Origin: CAYGHE01 sp964349805
GTDB taxonomy: Bacteria > Patescibacteriota > Saccharimonadia > Saccharimonadales > Saccharimonadaceae
Assembly (NCBI GenBank): GCA_964349805.1
Contig: CAYGHE010000003.1
Coordinates: 12,990-76,989 of the forward strand
DNA: 64,000 nt
Direction: 5' to 3'
Positions 32,758-41,683 of the stretch are shown piece by piece. The position numbers and the translations under genes are program-made. The notes beneath the pieces were generated by a model, which ran no database searches, was not told the DNA's origin, and worked only from the letters and a program-made list of their open reading frames with translations. Every line of letters starts with the position of its first letter. Position 1 is the first letter of the stretch.

Positions 32758-32845
32758 TGGCGGAGAGGGAGGGATTCGAACCCTCGATAGCTTGCGCCAT
32801 ACCGCTTTTCGAGAGCGGCCAGTTCAACCACTCCTGCACCTCTCC
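32758..32845 (-). tRNA. tRNA-Ser (anticodon CGA)
   Basis: Minus strand: starts GGAGAGGTGCAGGAG, anticodon loop CTCGAAAA (CGA), long variable arm, GGGTTCGAATCCC T-arm, ends CCTCTCCGCCA. Fourth serine isoacceptor in the window, with GGA, TGA and GCT. Confidence 0.95.
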
Positions 32846-32875
32846 CCGCATTCATAATTCTACCAGATACACAAA

Positions 32876-33442
32876 CTATTTGATTTCGACAGCGCCCCGT
32901 CGCAGGATTTCTAGCCCTTCATCGGAAATTCTGATTATGGTCGAGGGTTTTGCCCCTGATAAATCTCCGCCATCCACATAAAAATCTGCCTTATCACCGA
33001 AATACTGGTAAGCCTCGCCTGCCGTGTTGGCGATTGGCTCCCCTGTTAAATTAGCTGATGATGTCACCAGCGGGCCAGTTAATTCTAACAATCGCAGCAA
33101 AAAATCATTATCGGGAATTCGCACAGCCAAACTTTCTTTACCAAGATGCAGGTAATCCAAGTGCCCCGCATACGGCACGATAACGCTTATCGCCCCTGGC
33201 CAGTATTGTTTTACCTTGTCCAAAAACCGCCTATCAACACCTAGATTGGCAATCTGATCCGCGCTAGCGGCAATAATCGTACCCGGTTCGTTCTGTCTGG
33301 CCTTAAGTTCGTAGATTTTAGCCACAGCGGCTTCGTTGTGGGCGCTAGCTACCAACCCATACACCGTATCTGTTGGGATAACACCCGTCTCACTATCTTT
33401 CAGGCGACGAATTACCTCTGATATATCTGTGGTTCTAAGCAT
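32876..33442 (-). CDS. tsaC: Threonylcarbamoyl-AMP synthase (YrdC/Sua5 family)
   Basis: Makes threonylcarbamoyl-AMP from Thr, bicarbonate and ATP, the first step of t6A37 modification of ANN-decoding tRNAs; TsaD, also in this window, completes it. Motifs: GVIPTDTVYGLVASAHN (substrate loop), KARQNEPGT, PGAISVIVPY and PLVTSSANLTGEPIA. At 188 residues it is the short TsaC form without the Sua5 C-terminal domain. Confidence 0.92.
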   Translation of the reverse strand: MLRTTDISEVIRRLKDSETGVIPTDTVYGLVASAHNEAAVAKIYELKARQNEPGTIIAASADQIANLGVDRRFLDKVKQYWPGAISVIVPYAGHLDYLHLGKESLAVRIPDNDFLLRLLELTGPLVTSSANLTGEPIANTAGEAYQYFGDKADFYVDGGDLSGAKPSTIIRISDEGLEILRRGAVEIK

Positions 33443-33507
33443 TCTGTCAATTATCCATACCTAGACCCCTCTTGGCAATAAGAATAGGCAGGGTTAGACT
33501 GGAGGGT

Positions 33508-33900
33508 ATGGAACCATCAATTTTTACGCGTATCATCAACGGAGAAATCCCTTGTCACAAAATCTACGAAGACGACAAGACGCTAGCTTTCCTAGACATC
33601 CATCCAACTCAGCCCGGCCACACACTGGTCATACCCAAGAAACAAGTTGAGTTCGCCTGGGATCTAGACGACGAAGATTATCGTGCGCTAACAGATAGCG
33701 TCAAAAAGGTTGCCCTGCGTTTACGGGATGTCCTGAAAACAAAATATGTCGGCCAAAAGATATTCGGCACGGACGTTCCCCATACCCACATACATCTGAT
33801 ACCGTTTAGCGAACCCCACGAATTCAACAACCCCGGGCGCATGGATTCCGAACCCGACCATACTTCTTTGGCCGAAATGGCCGAAAAACTCCGCTTTTAA
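33508..33900 (+). CDS. HIT-family nucleotide hydrolase/transferase
   Basis: A 130-residue histidine-triad protein. The family start SIFTRIINGEIPCHKIYEDD and HPTQPGHTLVIPKK are present and the triad reads HTHIHLIPF, with catalytic middle His. The ATG at 33508 is used because GGAGGG directly precedes it and members start at this point; an earlier frame opening adds a non-family leader. Substrates are typically nucleoside phosphoramidates or dinucleoside polyphosphates. Divergent from tsaC. Confidence 0.9.
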   Translation: MEPSIFTRIINGEIPCHKIYEDDKTLAFLDIHPTQPGHTLVIPKKQVEFAWDLDDEDYRALTDSVKKVALRLRDVLKTKYVGQKIFGTDVPHTHIHLIPFSEPHEFNNPGRMDSEPDHTSLAEMAEKLRF

Positions 33901-33959
33901 ACTGTTAAAGCCTATGCTTGCAATCAGCACAGGTTCTGTTTATAGTTGTTAAATCTAAA

Positions 33960-34328
33960 ATGATAGAGATATCTTTACCATCAGATTTACCTCCGGACCC
34001 TGGTCTGAAAAAAGCCATTGCACAAGCTGCTGCCCAACTTCCAGGCGGGCAAATAACCCACGCTGACATTGCACTATTAAAAGAGTACGCCCCCTCTGTT
34101 TTAGACGAGTACGTAAAGTATGTACTAGAGAATAGCCCTGGAGTCCACCTGCCTCACAACTTTTTGATTACTATAGGTGCACTTCTAGAATACCAAGAGA
34201 GAGAAGTGGCTGAAAACTCGAATCGACCGCCTATGCCAATAGATAGAAGTCAAATTTTTTCTCGGCTAGCTAGCTTAACTCTACAATTCGACCACCATGA
34301 GGGCACCAAGCTCCCAGACGAATCCTAG
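33960..34328 (+). CDS. Hypothetical small cytoplasmic protein
   Basis: 122 residues from the ATG at 33960. Mostly helical and polar, with LPSDLPPDPGLKKAIAQAAAQLPGGQITHADIALLKEYAPSVLDEYVKYVLENSPG and later INPY-free, acidic segments; the end is HHEGTKLPDES. No membrane segment, no cysteines. The first 14 codons of the longer frame lack conservation logic, so the shorter start was taken. No family recognised. Confidence 0.55.
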   Translation: MIEISLPSDLPPDPGLKKAIAQAAAQLPGGQITHADIALLKEYAPSVLDEYVKYVLENSPGVHLPHNFLITIGALLEYQEREVAENSNRPPMPIDRSQIFSRLASLTLQFDHHEGTKLPDES

Positions 34329-34340
34329 ATTGTCACATAC

Positions 34341-34369
34341 TTGACATTTTATAAAGCTTGTGCTACAAT
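34341..34369 (+). promoter_or_regulatory. Near-consensus sigma70 promoter
   Basis: TTGACA (34341-34346), 17-base spacer, TGcTACAAT (TACAAT at 34364-34369). Among the strongest promoter matches in the window. The start would be near 34376, 27 bases before the ATG at 34403. Confidence 0.8.
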
Positions 34370-34402
34370 GAGGGTTACAAGCTAAACAAGCGAAAAATAA
34401 AC

Positions 34403-34732
34403 ATGTCACCACTAGCCTTTAACCCATTCCCAGCCGCCATCGCCATTATGGCTGCCTTTGGTGTATTCATGCACGATACGCAGCTAGATACCGCAATTGT
34501 CACGGCCGTTTCTACTATCCCGGCTATTATGGCATCTAACGGAGAAGTCCAAATTAAAACTCCCGATCCCCATATTCACGCCGAGCGCCACACCTTTGCT
34601 CTAAGTGGTCGCCACTTGCGCACTAACCAGCCCGCTATTCAGCCCCGAAATGAAAACGACAAGAAATACGTTATTCAAAAGCGGCTCTGGGGCAACTCTT
34701 TTGGCAGCGATTATTCCTGGCCGTCTATCTAA
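34403..34732 (+). CDS. Small hypothetical protein under a strong promoter
   Basis: 109 residues starting at MSPLAFNPFPAA. An N-terminal hydrophobic stretch (AAIAIMAAFGVFMH) could be a signal anchor or buried helix; the rest contains PDPHIHAERHTFALSGRHLR and ends SFGSDYSWPSI. The frame upstream of 34403 lies in the promoter's -10 region and cannot be translated. The near-consensus promoter suggests the protein or its mRNA is abundant. It converges on valS with an eight-base overlap. No family recognised. Confidence 0.6.
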   Translation: MSPLAFNPFPAAIAIMAAFGVFMHDTQLDTAIVTAVSTIPAIMASNGEVQIKTPDPHIHAERHTFALSGRHLRTNQPAIQPRNENDKKYVIQKRLWGNSFGSDYSWPSI

Positions 34733-37274
34733 TAACTTCTAGTTCGTGCTCTAGGCGCTCTATCAAAGCATGCCCTTGTTCTAATTCGGCTCTCGTTTCC
34801 TGCACTAATTTGGCTGGTGCTTTACTGAGGTAAGCTTCATTTTCTAATCTGGATTGCAACGACTGAACGCGGTTTCTGGTATCCGCCAAGCGTCGTTCTA
34901 AATTGGTCTGATGTTCATACAGCGTCTCGGCCGATATGTCTAGCCAAGCTTCTCGGCCACTAGCAGCTAACCTTAGTCCTTGCGGCTGATCAGCGTGTTT
35001 GACTGACTGAAGGCCGGCTAATTGTTGAATTAATTTTACATTATCAGCAATCAAGCTGTCGTTTTGATACACCAAGGCGTATTTTTCGTTTCCTGGCAGT
35101 TCGGCTGTTACATAGCGAGCTTCTGAGACTAATTTCTGCAGACGAGAGAATTCGCCAGCCGCAATCTCATCAAACTCTGTGCTCTTGGGCCACGGAGAGC
35201 TCATTAGAAGGCCGCTAGGCCATGGTAACGTCTGCCATATGGTTTCGGTGACGAAAGGCGCGAATGGATGCGCTAGCTTGAGGCTGGTTTCTAATACCCA
35301 AGCCAGCATATCGGGATTATCCTGATGTTTAGCAGATTCTACGTACCAGTCGGCCACGCTATCCCAGATAGTGTGATAAATAGTCTCGGCGGCCTCAGCA
35401 AAACGATATTCACTTATTTGCTTGTCAACTTTACCTATCGCTTCATTCAATTCCCGAATTATCCAGTGGTCAGCCAAGCTTTCAGGGGTTGGATGTCCAG
35501 GCCGGAATCCTTCACCTAGTTTATTTTCGGCAAATCGGGCGATATTCCACAGCTTATTACAGAAATTACGGCCAGCCACCACTTTACCCATGCTAAATCC
35601 TTGATTACGGCCAGCGCTACGGTTAGCTACAAGGCCAAGTCGCAAGGCATCTGATCCGAATTTGGCGATACTTTCTACGGGGCTAATGACATTCCCCTTA
35701 CTTTTGCTCATCTTTTGGCCCTTTTCATCTAGGACTAGGCCATGCAGATAAACATCCTTGAAGGGAACTTTGTCGGTAGCGTAGAGCCCTAGCATAATCA
35801 TACGAGCTACCCAAGCGTACAGAATCTCACCAGCCGTCTCCATGACTGAACTGGGGTAAAATCGGCTCAAATCCCCGCCTTCTAAAAAGTCCGCGACGAT
35901 AAAAGGCCATTGACCACTCGAAAACCAGGTGTCAAAAGTGTCTTCTTCTCTACGGTATGTTGTGCCATTTACTACAATAGTCTTCTCGTCCACTCTGTCG
36001 TCAAAAATCCAGTCATTGGAGTCCTCTACATTTTGGAAGGCTGGTATAGGTATACCCCAAGGAATTTGGCGAGACAAGTTCCAGTCTTTGATATTTTCGA
36101 GATACTGAATCAAGTGTCGCTTGCGACTCTTGGGGTAAAAAGCTATCTCGTCATTTTCTAGGGCTTTTTTAGCTTTTTCGGCAAGCGGTTTCATAGACAA
36201 GAACCATTGATCTTTAACGAGCGGTTCTATCGGCAAACCACTCTTGTAGTCATACCCTACCGAGTGCTCGATAACCGTCTCATCCCTTATAAATTCTTGC
36301 GCTCGCAGAGCAGCCACTACCCTCTTTCGAGCTTCATCGACGGTTAACCCCAAGAAATGGTCAGGCATATTGATAGTTTTACCGTCAAAATCTATAACTT
36401 GAATGCGTTCTAGTTTGTGCCTCTCCCCTATCTCGAAGTCATTAGGGTCGTGGGCGGGGGTGATTTTAACTGCCCCGGTACCAAACTCCATATCGACATG
36501 TTCGTCAGCGATAATTGGTATTTCCCTATCTGTTAAAGGCAGCAAAACGCGGGTTCCAATCAGTTTTTTGTAGCGTTCGTCATCAGGATGAACCGCCACT
36601 GCCGTATCACCGAACATTGTCTCTGGACGAGTAGTTGCGACCACTATTTCCCCTACGTGGTCGTACGTCGGATAGGCAATGTGCCACAAAGTCCCTTTTT
36701 CATTCTTGTAATCGACTTCGATATCAGCATAGCTAGTTTGGTATTTGGTGCTGTAGTTAACTATTCTCTCACCTCTGTAAATCAGCCCCTCGTCCCATAG
36801 CTTTTTGAATGTTTTATAGACAGTGTCGATAACTTTTTTATCAAGGGTAAATACCAGATTGGGCCAAGAAGCGCTAACACCGAGGGCGCGTAGCTGTAAT
36901 TCCATGTTCCCCCGCTGTTTTTCAACAAAATCCCAGACCTGGCTATAGAGCTGTTCCCTGGTAAAATCGAACCTGCTTCGCCCCTGTTTTGACAGTTCTC
37001 TCTCGTATACCACCCAAGTCTCAAAACCCGCATGATCGGCGCCAGGGATGTAAATTGTATCCCGGCCTTTCATGCGGTGATAACGGATGAGAATGTCTTC
37101 CAGGCCAACTGTCAGGGCGTGGCCAATGTGCAAATCTCCGTTGGCGTTCGGAGGTGGCATGACAATGCTAAACGGCTCACCTACCCCTGTTGGCTCAAAG
37201 GCTCCACTCTTCTCCCACATAGCGTATATATTGGGCTCGTATTGGTCGGGTTCGTAAGCTTTGGATAGTTTCAT
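34725..37274 (-). CDS. valS: Valyl-tRNA synthetase
   Basis: Class I synthetase of 849 residues from the ATG at 37274. HIGH signature NGDLHIGHALT near residue 48, editing domain with ATTRPETMFGDTAVAVHPDD, tungsten-like VGYDYKSGLPIEPLVKDQWF, KMSKS signature QKMSKSKGNVISP, and a C-terminal coiled coil (RRLADTRNRVQSLQSRLENEAYLSKAP) diagnostic for ValS. A longer frame with a GTG or TTG start adds ~15 residues without family match. An extended -10 lies ~120 bases upstream, so the leader is long. No T-box signature is visible in it. Confidence 0.95.
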   Translation of the reverse strand: MKLSKAYEPDQYEPNIYAMWEKSGAFEPTGVGEPFSIVMPPPNANGDLHIGHALTVGLEDILIRYHRMKGRDTIYIPGADHAGFETWVVYERELSKQGRSRFDFTREQLYSQVWDFVEKQRGNMELQLRALGVSASWPNLVFTLDKKVIDTVYKTFKKLWDEGLIYRGERIVNYSTKYQTSYADIEVDYKNEKGTLWHIAYPTYDHVGEIVVATTRPETMFGDTAVAVHPDDERYKKLIGTRVLLPLTDREIPIIADEHVDMEFGTGAVKITPAHDPNDFEIGERHKLERIQVIDFDGKTINMPDHFLGLTVDEARKRVVAALRAQEFIRDETVIEHSVGYDYKSGLPIEPLVKDQWFLSMKPLAEKAKKALENDEIAFYPKSRKRHLIQYLENIKDWNLSRQIPWGIPIPAFQNVEDSNDWIFDDRVDEKTIVVNGTTYRREEDTFDTWFSSGQWPFIVADFLEGGDLSRFYPSSVMETAGEILYAWVARMIMLGLYATDKVPFKDVYLHGLVLDEKGQKMSKSKGNVISPVESIAKFGSDALRLGLVANRSAGRNQGFSMGKVVAGRNFCNKLWNIARFAENKLGEGFRPGHPTPESLADHWIIRELNEAIGKVDKQISEYRFAEAAETIYHTIWDSVADWYVESAKHQDNPDMLAWVLETSLKLAHPFAPFVTETIWQTLPWPSGLLMSSPWPKSTEFDEIAAGEFSRLQKLVSEARYVTAELPGNEKYALVYQNDSLIADNVKLIQQLAGLQSVKHADQPQGLRLAASGREAWLDISAETLYEHQTNLERRLADTRNRVQSLQSRLENEAYLSKAPAKLVQETRAELEQGHALIERLEHELEVIR

Positions 37275-37391
37275 TTTGATAAGAAAATTCACCTTATTTG
37301 CTTTCACGTGAAGGAACAAAATCTAACAAAAGTTTTCTAACGAAAACCCCTCTACTTTGTCAGATTCCACACGTGTTTGTTTTCAAAATCA

Positions 37392-37400
37392 AGTATAACA
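37392..37400 (-). promoter_or_regulatory. Extended -10 promoter of valS
   Basis: Minus-strand TGtTATACT. The leader to the ATG is ~110 bases and contains gttagaaaac/gttttct-type complementary segments (cgttagaaaacttttgttag) that can fold; regulation of synthetase expression there is possible but unproven. Confidence 0.5.
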
Positions 37401-37443
37401 TAACCCCGCCAGGGCAGGGGATTAAACAGCCTAAATTCTTGGT

Positions 37444-38628
37444 TTAGGCCCAAGCAGTTTTGGACATCGATAGGCTTGGAACGACTTCCAAGCTAAACGG
37501 GTCTATGGGTTGATTGTGCTGAGCGTAATAATAGCCCAGAGAGGCAATCATAGCTCCGTTATCCGTGCATAGATTTATAGGGGCATATTCTATATCTATT
37601 GGTAGTTCTTGCGACAGCAATCTGCGCAACTCTTGATTGGCAGCTACCCCACCCGCTATAACTACCGATCGGGGAGAGTAGTCGTTAAAAGCTCTTTTGG
37701 TAGTCCCAACCATAGTTTCAACCGCAGTACGCTGGAAGCTAGCCGCAAAGTTTGCCCTTGTGACATCATCTAAGCGTGCAGCAAGCTCGCGAGAAGGGAA
37801 GTCAACTGGAACACCGACCTCACGCTGTACAGCCCTTAAAACGGCCGTCTTTAGGCCAGAAAAAGAAAAATCATAGGAACCTTTAAGCTTTGCCGTGGGA
37901 AAAGGGTATTTATCAGGGTCACCTTGCAAAGCAGCCTTCGCTATTGATGGCCCGCCTGGATAGGGAAGTCCGATAATTTTCGCCACCTTGTCAAAAGCTT
38001 CACCGACCGCATCATCCTGAGTCTGTCCCAATAGCTCAAATTTGCCATGGTCATGAAATAGCACCAACTGAGAATGCCCGCCGCTAACTATCAGCGCCAG
38101 CATAGGGAACTCGGGTTGCTTGGATGGTAAGTCCAAGAACCTACTAATATTACTGTTCGATGTCATCTGCAGCCCAAGTTCAAGCCGACGCCGGGGCTCG
38201 ACTTGAACCTGGCGCGAAGCCCGATTGAGAACAGTAGTGTTGGTGGGTTTATTTAACTGGTCGGTGATGAAATTTGCGTATACATGCGCCTCGACATGGT
38301 GAATAGGGTAGAGGGGTTTATTTTTTAATATCGCCAAGGTTCTCGCCGCCAGAGTACCAACTAATAATGACCCGATTAATCCCGGCGCATAAGTAACGGC
38401 AATGGCGTCAATATCATCCCAGGTCAATTCGGCGTCGCTAAGCGCTTGGTTTATGACAGGATTAATAACCTCTATATGACTGCGGGCTGCCACTTCCGGC
38501 ACCACGCCACCATACAAAGCATGAATATCAATCTGCGAATTCACTACATTACTAAGTAGCTTGCGGCCGTCTTCTACCACTGCTGCCGCGGTCTCATCAC
38601 AACTGGTCTCAATTCCCAAAACTTTCAT
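37444..38628 (-). CDS. tsaD: tRNA threonylcarbamoyladenosine transferase with an internal insertion
   Basis: Transfers the threonylcarbamoyl group to A37 of tRNAs. The ASKHA-fold motifs are GIETSCDETAAAVV at the start, the metal-binding HHVEAH near residue 105, LALIVSGGHSQLVLF, GEAFDKVAK, GGPSIAKAA, and the late VVIAGGVAANQELR with CTDNGAMIA (second metal His replaced by Asn in the usual position is not evident; Asp is present). At 394 residues it is ~50 longer than usual. The excess is a block rich in Arg, Asn and Thr (about residues 115-160) between HHVEAHVYANFI and PEFPMLALIVSGG. Confidence 0.93.
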   Translation of the reverse strand: MKVLGIETSCDETAAAVVEDGRKLLSNVVNSQIDIHALYGGVVPEVAARSHIEVINPVINQALSDAELTWDDIDAIAVTYAPGLIGSLLVGTLAARTLAILKNKPLYPIHHVEAHVYANFITDQLNKPTNTTVLNRASRQVQVEPRRRLELGLQMTSNSNISRFLDLPSKQPEFPMLALIVSGGHSQLVLFHDHGKFELLGQTQDDAVGEAFDKVAKIIGLPYPGGPSIAKAALQGDPDKYPFPTAKLKGSYDFSFSGLKTAVLRAVQREVGVPVDFPSRELAARLDDVTRANFAASFQRTAVETMVGTTKRAFNDYSPRSVVIAGGVAANQELRRLLSQELPIDIEYAPINLCTDNGAMIASLGYYYAQHNQPIDPFSLEVVPSLSMSKTAWA

Positions 38629-38652
38629 CTTGACTATGATATCACGAGAATA

Positions 38653-38676
38653 TAAGCTTAAGTTAAGCTTAAGTTA
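38653..38676. promoter_or_regulatory. Tandem palindromic repeat before the SGNH-hydrolase gene
   Basis: aagcttaagtt occurs twice in a row in the 62-base spacer between the divergent tsaD and SGNH genes. Each unit contains the palindrome cttaag, and the array is nearly palindromic as a whole. A regulator binding site is plausible. Confidence 0.45.
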
Positions 38677-38690
38677 GATGGGTGGGTGAG

Positions 38691-41327
38691 ATGCGAATTA
38701 AAAAACCTGTACGATATAGGAAAATCAGTTATTTTACGGTGTTAGTAGCGGCTTTTTGCGCTCTGGTGATATTGCATAAATCCGAGGCTGGAGCCGAGGG
38801 ATTATCTTGGTCAGCGCAGATTCCCACGGTGGTATCCGTTGAGCCAACTTTATCTACGCTGATTGAATCTGACGCCTGCAGGACGAACCTTCAATCTGTT
38901 GAAACTGGGTTTGGCTCTGTAATTAATAAAGTTTGCGTGACCTCTGGCGACAGTCTAAGATTCGGCCTTTATTACGCTAGCGCCAGCTGGAATACGCTAG
39001 TGGGGTTTGGCCACGATAAAAAGATGTACAGGTTGGCGTCATTTGGCTGCAAAGGCTATAACGATTGCCTTTATTTACCCGACACCGATACACTAGTTAT
39101 GAAGAAATTCATAATCAACAATCTAGTCCAAAGCCTGGCGGTATACAAAAACGTTAAACAACGGTTAATCCCAACAGTCGCTAGTGACGGATTTACCAGA
39201 GAATACAGATTTAACGCCGATAGTCCCGACTACGTCTTCCAGCGAGATGACACTGGGTACGCTTGGCCAGTCGGCGGAATTGGCGCTTCCAATAACGGCC
39301 GATGGATAGCCGTCGAATTCAGAGGTAAGGGGATAGGGGTTCTAGATATGAAAACCCTGATTATGAAACGAATATCCGCCCTGTCGCTCAACTATACCGG
39401 TGGGTATAAGCCTACGGTTGAAATAACCGTTACCGAGGATGGGGGGCATATCGCCATGTCGGGTCGCAACGTTTCTGGCCCGGCAGTATATGAGATAACA
39501 GATTCGTGTGGCGACTTTCCAAAAGATGATCCCGACGGGTTTTCGAACAAGAAACCTCTGGCAAAGACCTGCCCTACCTCACCTATTTACCCTAGTTCTT
39601 TTATATACAGACCCAAAGATTCCTACACGCCCCGTTTTAGCGACGACGGTAGATATCTAAAGTTCTATATCAACAGTTACGACGCGGCCACACCAAATAT
39701 GGCGGTGGAATTGCGCGCCAGCGGTGACTCTGACCCCCGTCTTGACTATCTAGCGTTGGGCGATTCTTTCTCGAGTGGCGAAGGCGAAACATCGGATAGT
39801 TATTACCAAAAAGGCACCAACGATCTCCATGAAAAGTGCCACACCAGCTCCAGATCTTATCCGTACATTGCCGCAGAATTATTAGGAATCAGCCGTGACT
39901 ACGTCAAAAATGTGGCCTGTTCAGGGGCGACTACTGCCGACATTACCGGTGGTGATGAATTATATACGGGCCAAGGCGGGCGGTTGGGTGGAAGCGGGTT
40001 AAAATTCACTGATGCCGAAAAAGTATCGGCTCAATCACTGGCACTAGAAACTTTTATCCCTGGTCGAGTACGTCAAGCGAGCTTTGTCAGACAATATCAA
40101 CCAAAATCCATCACTATCGGTATTGGCGGTAACGATGTCGGGTTTATGCAAAAACTCAAAGCTTGCCTCAGCCCAGGCACTTGTTCTTGGGTTAATACGC
40201 CAGAGGGGAAAGAAAAGACCGCGCTCGAGATAAAATCCAAGTTCGACACTTTCGTGCGCACTTACCAATCACTGATTAGCGCCTCCCCCACCTCTAAAAT
40301 TTATGTAATTGGCTATCCAAAAATCATAGACGAGGACGGCAGCTGCGACATTTTAACCGGTTCTCTTTTAAGCAAGGACGAGAAGCGGTTCATGAATGAG
40401 GGCGTGTTATATCTGAACCAAGTCATTGCTGCTGCGGCACGGACGGCTGGCGTGCAATACGTTGACGCCTGGGAAGTTTACGGAGACAAAGTGCTGTGTG
40501 GCAAAGATACGCCTAGCGCCTTTAATGCTATCCGGATAGGGGACGACCACAGCCCAATCGATGCCTGGGCACGGTTAAAGATTATCGGCCAAGAAAGTTT
40601 CCACCCCAAACCGTTGGGTCACGATTTGCTAGGCCGTGTAGTCGTGGCGTCAATGGCGAGTTCGGCGGCAATTTCTCCACAGCCAACACCAGCCCCCGAA
40701 CCTTCACCTTACTGGTTGCCCAATGGCTATTCCTCCGACTTGCCATCACAGCATTATATTGAATACGCCTATAGGGATAAATCTAGGTTATCCGTGAATA
40801 TTGGCGACTATGCGCTAGCCCCTAGATCGGTTGCCAGATTAGAGGTTCACTCTGAGCCTGTGGTTTTAGGAGAATTCGCGGTCAACGATCAAGGCGGTTT
40901 AGCTAACGAAGTTGTTTTGCCAAGTGATTTAGAAGAAGGTTATCATACTCTGCATCTGTACGGAGTGTCATATTCGGGCGAAGAAGTCGACCTCTATCAG
41001 GTTATTGCCTACGGTGAAGAAAAAGAGTCCGAGTTGTCGCCCGCTGCAAAAGCACCTCAGGGTAAAAGTTTGGCGCATAGTATTCCCTTAGCTGCCGAGT
41101 CATCAAGCCCCCAACATGAGATTTCTTATCGAGCCAATTCAACACCCGCTATTAAGGGTGTCGCCACAATAGCAAGTTCACTTGTATCCGATAATACTCC
41201 CGACATTGCCTCATTAGACAAAACTGATATTCCCCAGGTAAAAATGAATCTACTGCTAATCGGCGGCGGCATTATTATTGCTCTACTAATAGTATCTTTT
41301 GCTGTTGCCAAGCTCGCCAGTCGTTGA
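38691..41327 (+). CDS. Large surface SGNH (GDSL-type) hydrolase
   Basis: A 878-residue exported protein. An N-terminal signal anchor (ISYFTVLVAAFCALVILH) precedes ~300 residues resembling repeated beta strands (GGIGASNNGRWIAVEFRGKGIGVLDMKT; PRFSDDGRYLKFYINS), perhaps a partial propeller. The SGNH hydrolase core follows with Ser in LALGDSFSSGEGE (block I), VACSGATTADI, Gly-Asn in GIGGNDVGFM (block III) and His in SFHPKPLGHD (block V). A Pro/Ser linker, an Ig-like region and a C-terminal membrane helix (LLLIGGGIIIALLIVSFAVAKLASR) anchor it again. The ATG at 38691 was preferred to a GTG nine bases upstream. Likely an esterase acting on host or own envelope. Confidence 0.85.
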   Translation: MRIKKPVRYRKISYFTVLVAAFCALVILHKSEAGAEGLSWSAQIPTVVSVEPTLSTLIESDACRTNLQSVETGFGSVINKVCVTSGDSLRFGLYYASASWNTLVGFGHDKKMYRLASFGCKGYNDCLYLPDTDTLVMKKFIINNLVQSLAVYKNVKQRLIPTVASDGFTREYRFNADSPDYVFQRDDTGYAWPVGGIGASNNGRWIAVEFRGKGIGVLDMKTLIMKRISALSLNYTGGYKPTVEITVTEDGGHIAMSGRNVSGPAVYEITDSCGDFPKDDPDGFSNKKPLAKTCPTSPIYPSSFIYRPKDSYTPRFSDDGRYLKFYINSYDAATPNMAVELRASGDSDPRLDYLALGDSFSSGEGETSDSYYQKGTNDLHEKCHTSSRSYPYIAAELLGISRDYVKNVACSGATTADITGGDELYTGQGGRLGGSGLKFTDAEKVSAQSLALETFIPGRVRQASFVRQYQPKSITIGIGGNDVGFMQKLKACLSPGTCSWVNTPEGKEKTALEIKSKFDTFVRTYQSLISASPTSKIYVIGYPKIIDEDGSCDILTGSLLSKDEKRFMNEGVLYLNQVIAAAARTAGVQYVDAWEVYGDKVLCGKDTPSAFNAIRIGDDHSPIDAWARLKIIGQESFHPKPLGHDLLGRVVVASMASSAAISPQPTPAPEPSPYWLPNGYSSDLPSQHYIEYAYRDKSRLSVNIGDYALAPRSVARLEVHSEPVVLGEFAVNDQGGLANEVVLPSDLEEGYHTLHLYGVSYSGEEVDLYQVIAYGEEKESELSPAAKAPQGKSLAHSIPLAAESSSPQHEISYRANSTPAIKGVATIASSLVSDNTPDIASLDKTDIPQVKMNLLLIGGGIIIALLIVSFAVAKLASR

Positions 41328-41358
41328 TATTTTTATATTTTTGTTGTATAAAGATACA

Positions 41359-41562
41359 ATGAATGAAATTGAACCAGGCCCTGCACCCGAACCTGCGCCT
41401 AAAAACCGTTTCAGCCGCCTGTTTGACAGACAGGTCTATTCAAACACTGATGATTTTGTGGGAAGCTTCATGTCAAGAAAAGATAGAGAGAAAGCAGTCA
41501 CCGCCATGGGTTCCGTGGGAACTGAAGTGACTATTGATACACCCCCTTCCCCAGAAGAGTAA
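41359..41562 (+). CDS. Small hypothetical protein (67 aa)
   Basis: Starts MNEIEPGPAPEPAPKNRFSRLFDRQ. Polar, Pro/Glu-rich N-terminus, a central segment SNTDDFVGSFMSRKDREKAV and an acidic end. TATAAA ends six bases before the ATG, so it would be leaderless. It stands between the SGNH gene and the secretion locus. Coding is plausible because of the promoter spacing and the compact setting but cannot be proven. Confidence 0.5.
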   Translation: MNEIEPGPAPEPAPKNRFSRLFDRQVYSNTDDFVGSFMSRKDREKAVTAMGSVGTEVTIDTPPSPEE

Positions 41563-41605
41563 GCCTTTTATCTAGTCATTGCCTAGTTGTCCGCAAGCAA
41601 AACGC

Positions 41606-41634
41606 TTGACTTTTCATTCCGTTTGTGCTAGAAT
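41606..41634 (+). promoter_or_regulatory. Strong promoter at the start of the secretion locus
   Basis: TTGACT (41606-41611), 17-base spacer, TGcTAGAAT (TAGAAT at 41629-41634). AAAGGATGAG serves as ribosome site before the ATG at 41684. Confidence 0.75.
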
Positions 41635-41683
41635 CTTGTCATAAACGTGTTTTAGTACACGAAAGGATGAGATAGATAATACA

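Noticed and set aside
32562..32981. Open frames across the tRNA-Ser repeat and tRNA
   Set aside because: They translate the antisense of a tRNA and its duplicated end; coincidental.
37275..37443. T-box leader for valS
   Set aside because: The conserved T-box sequence and specifier arrangement are not visible; only local complementary segments.
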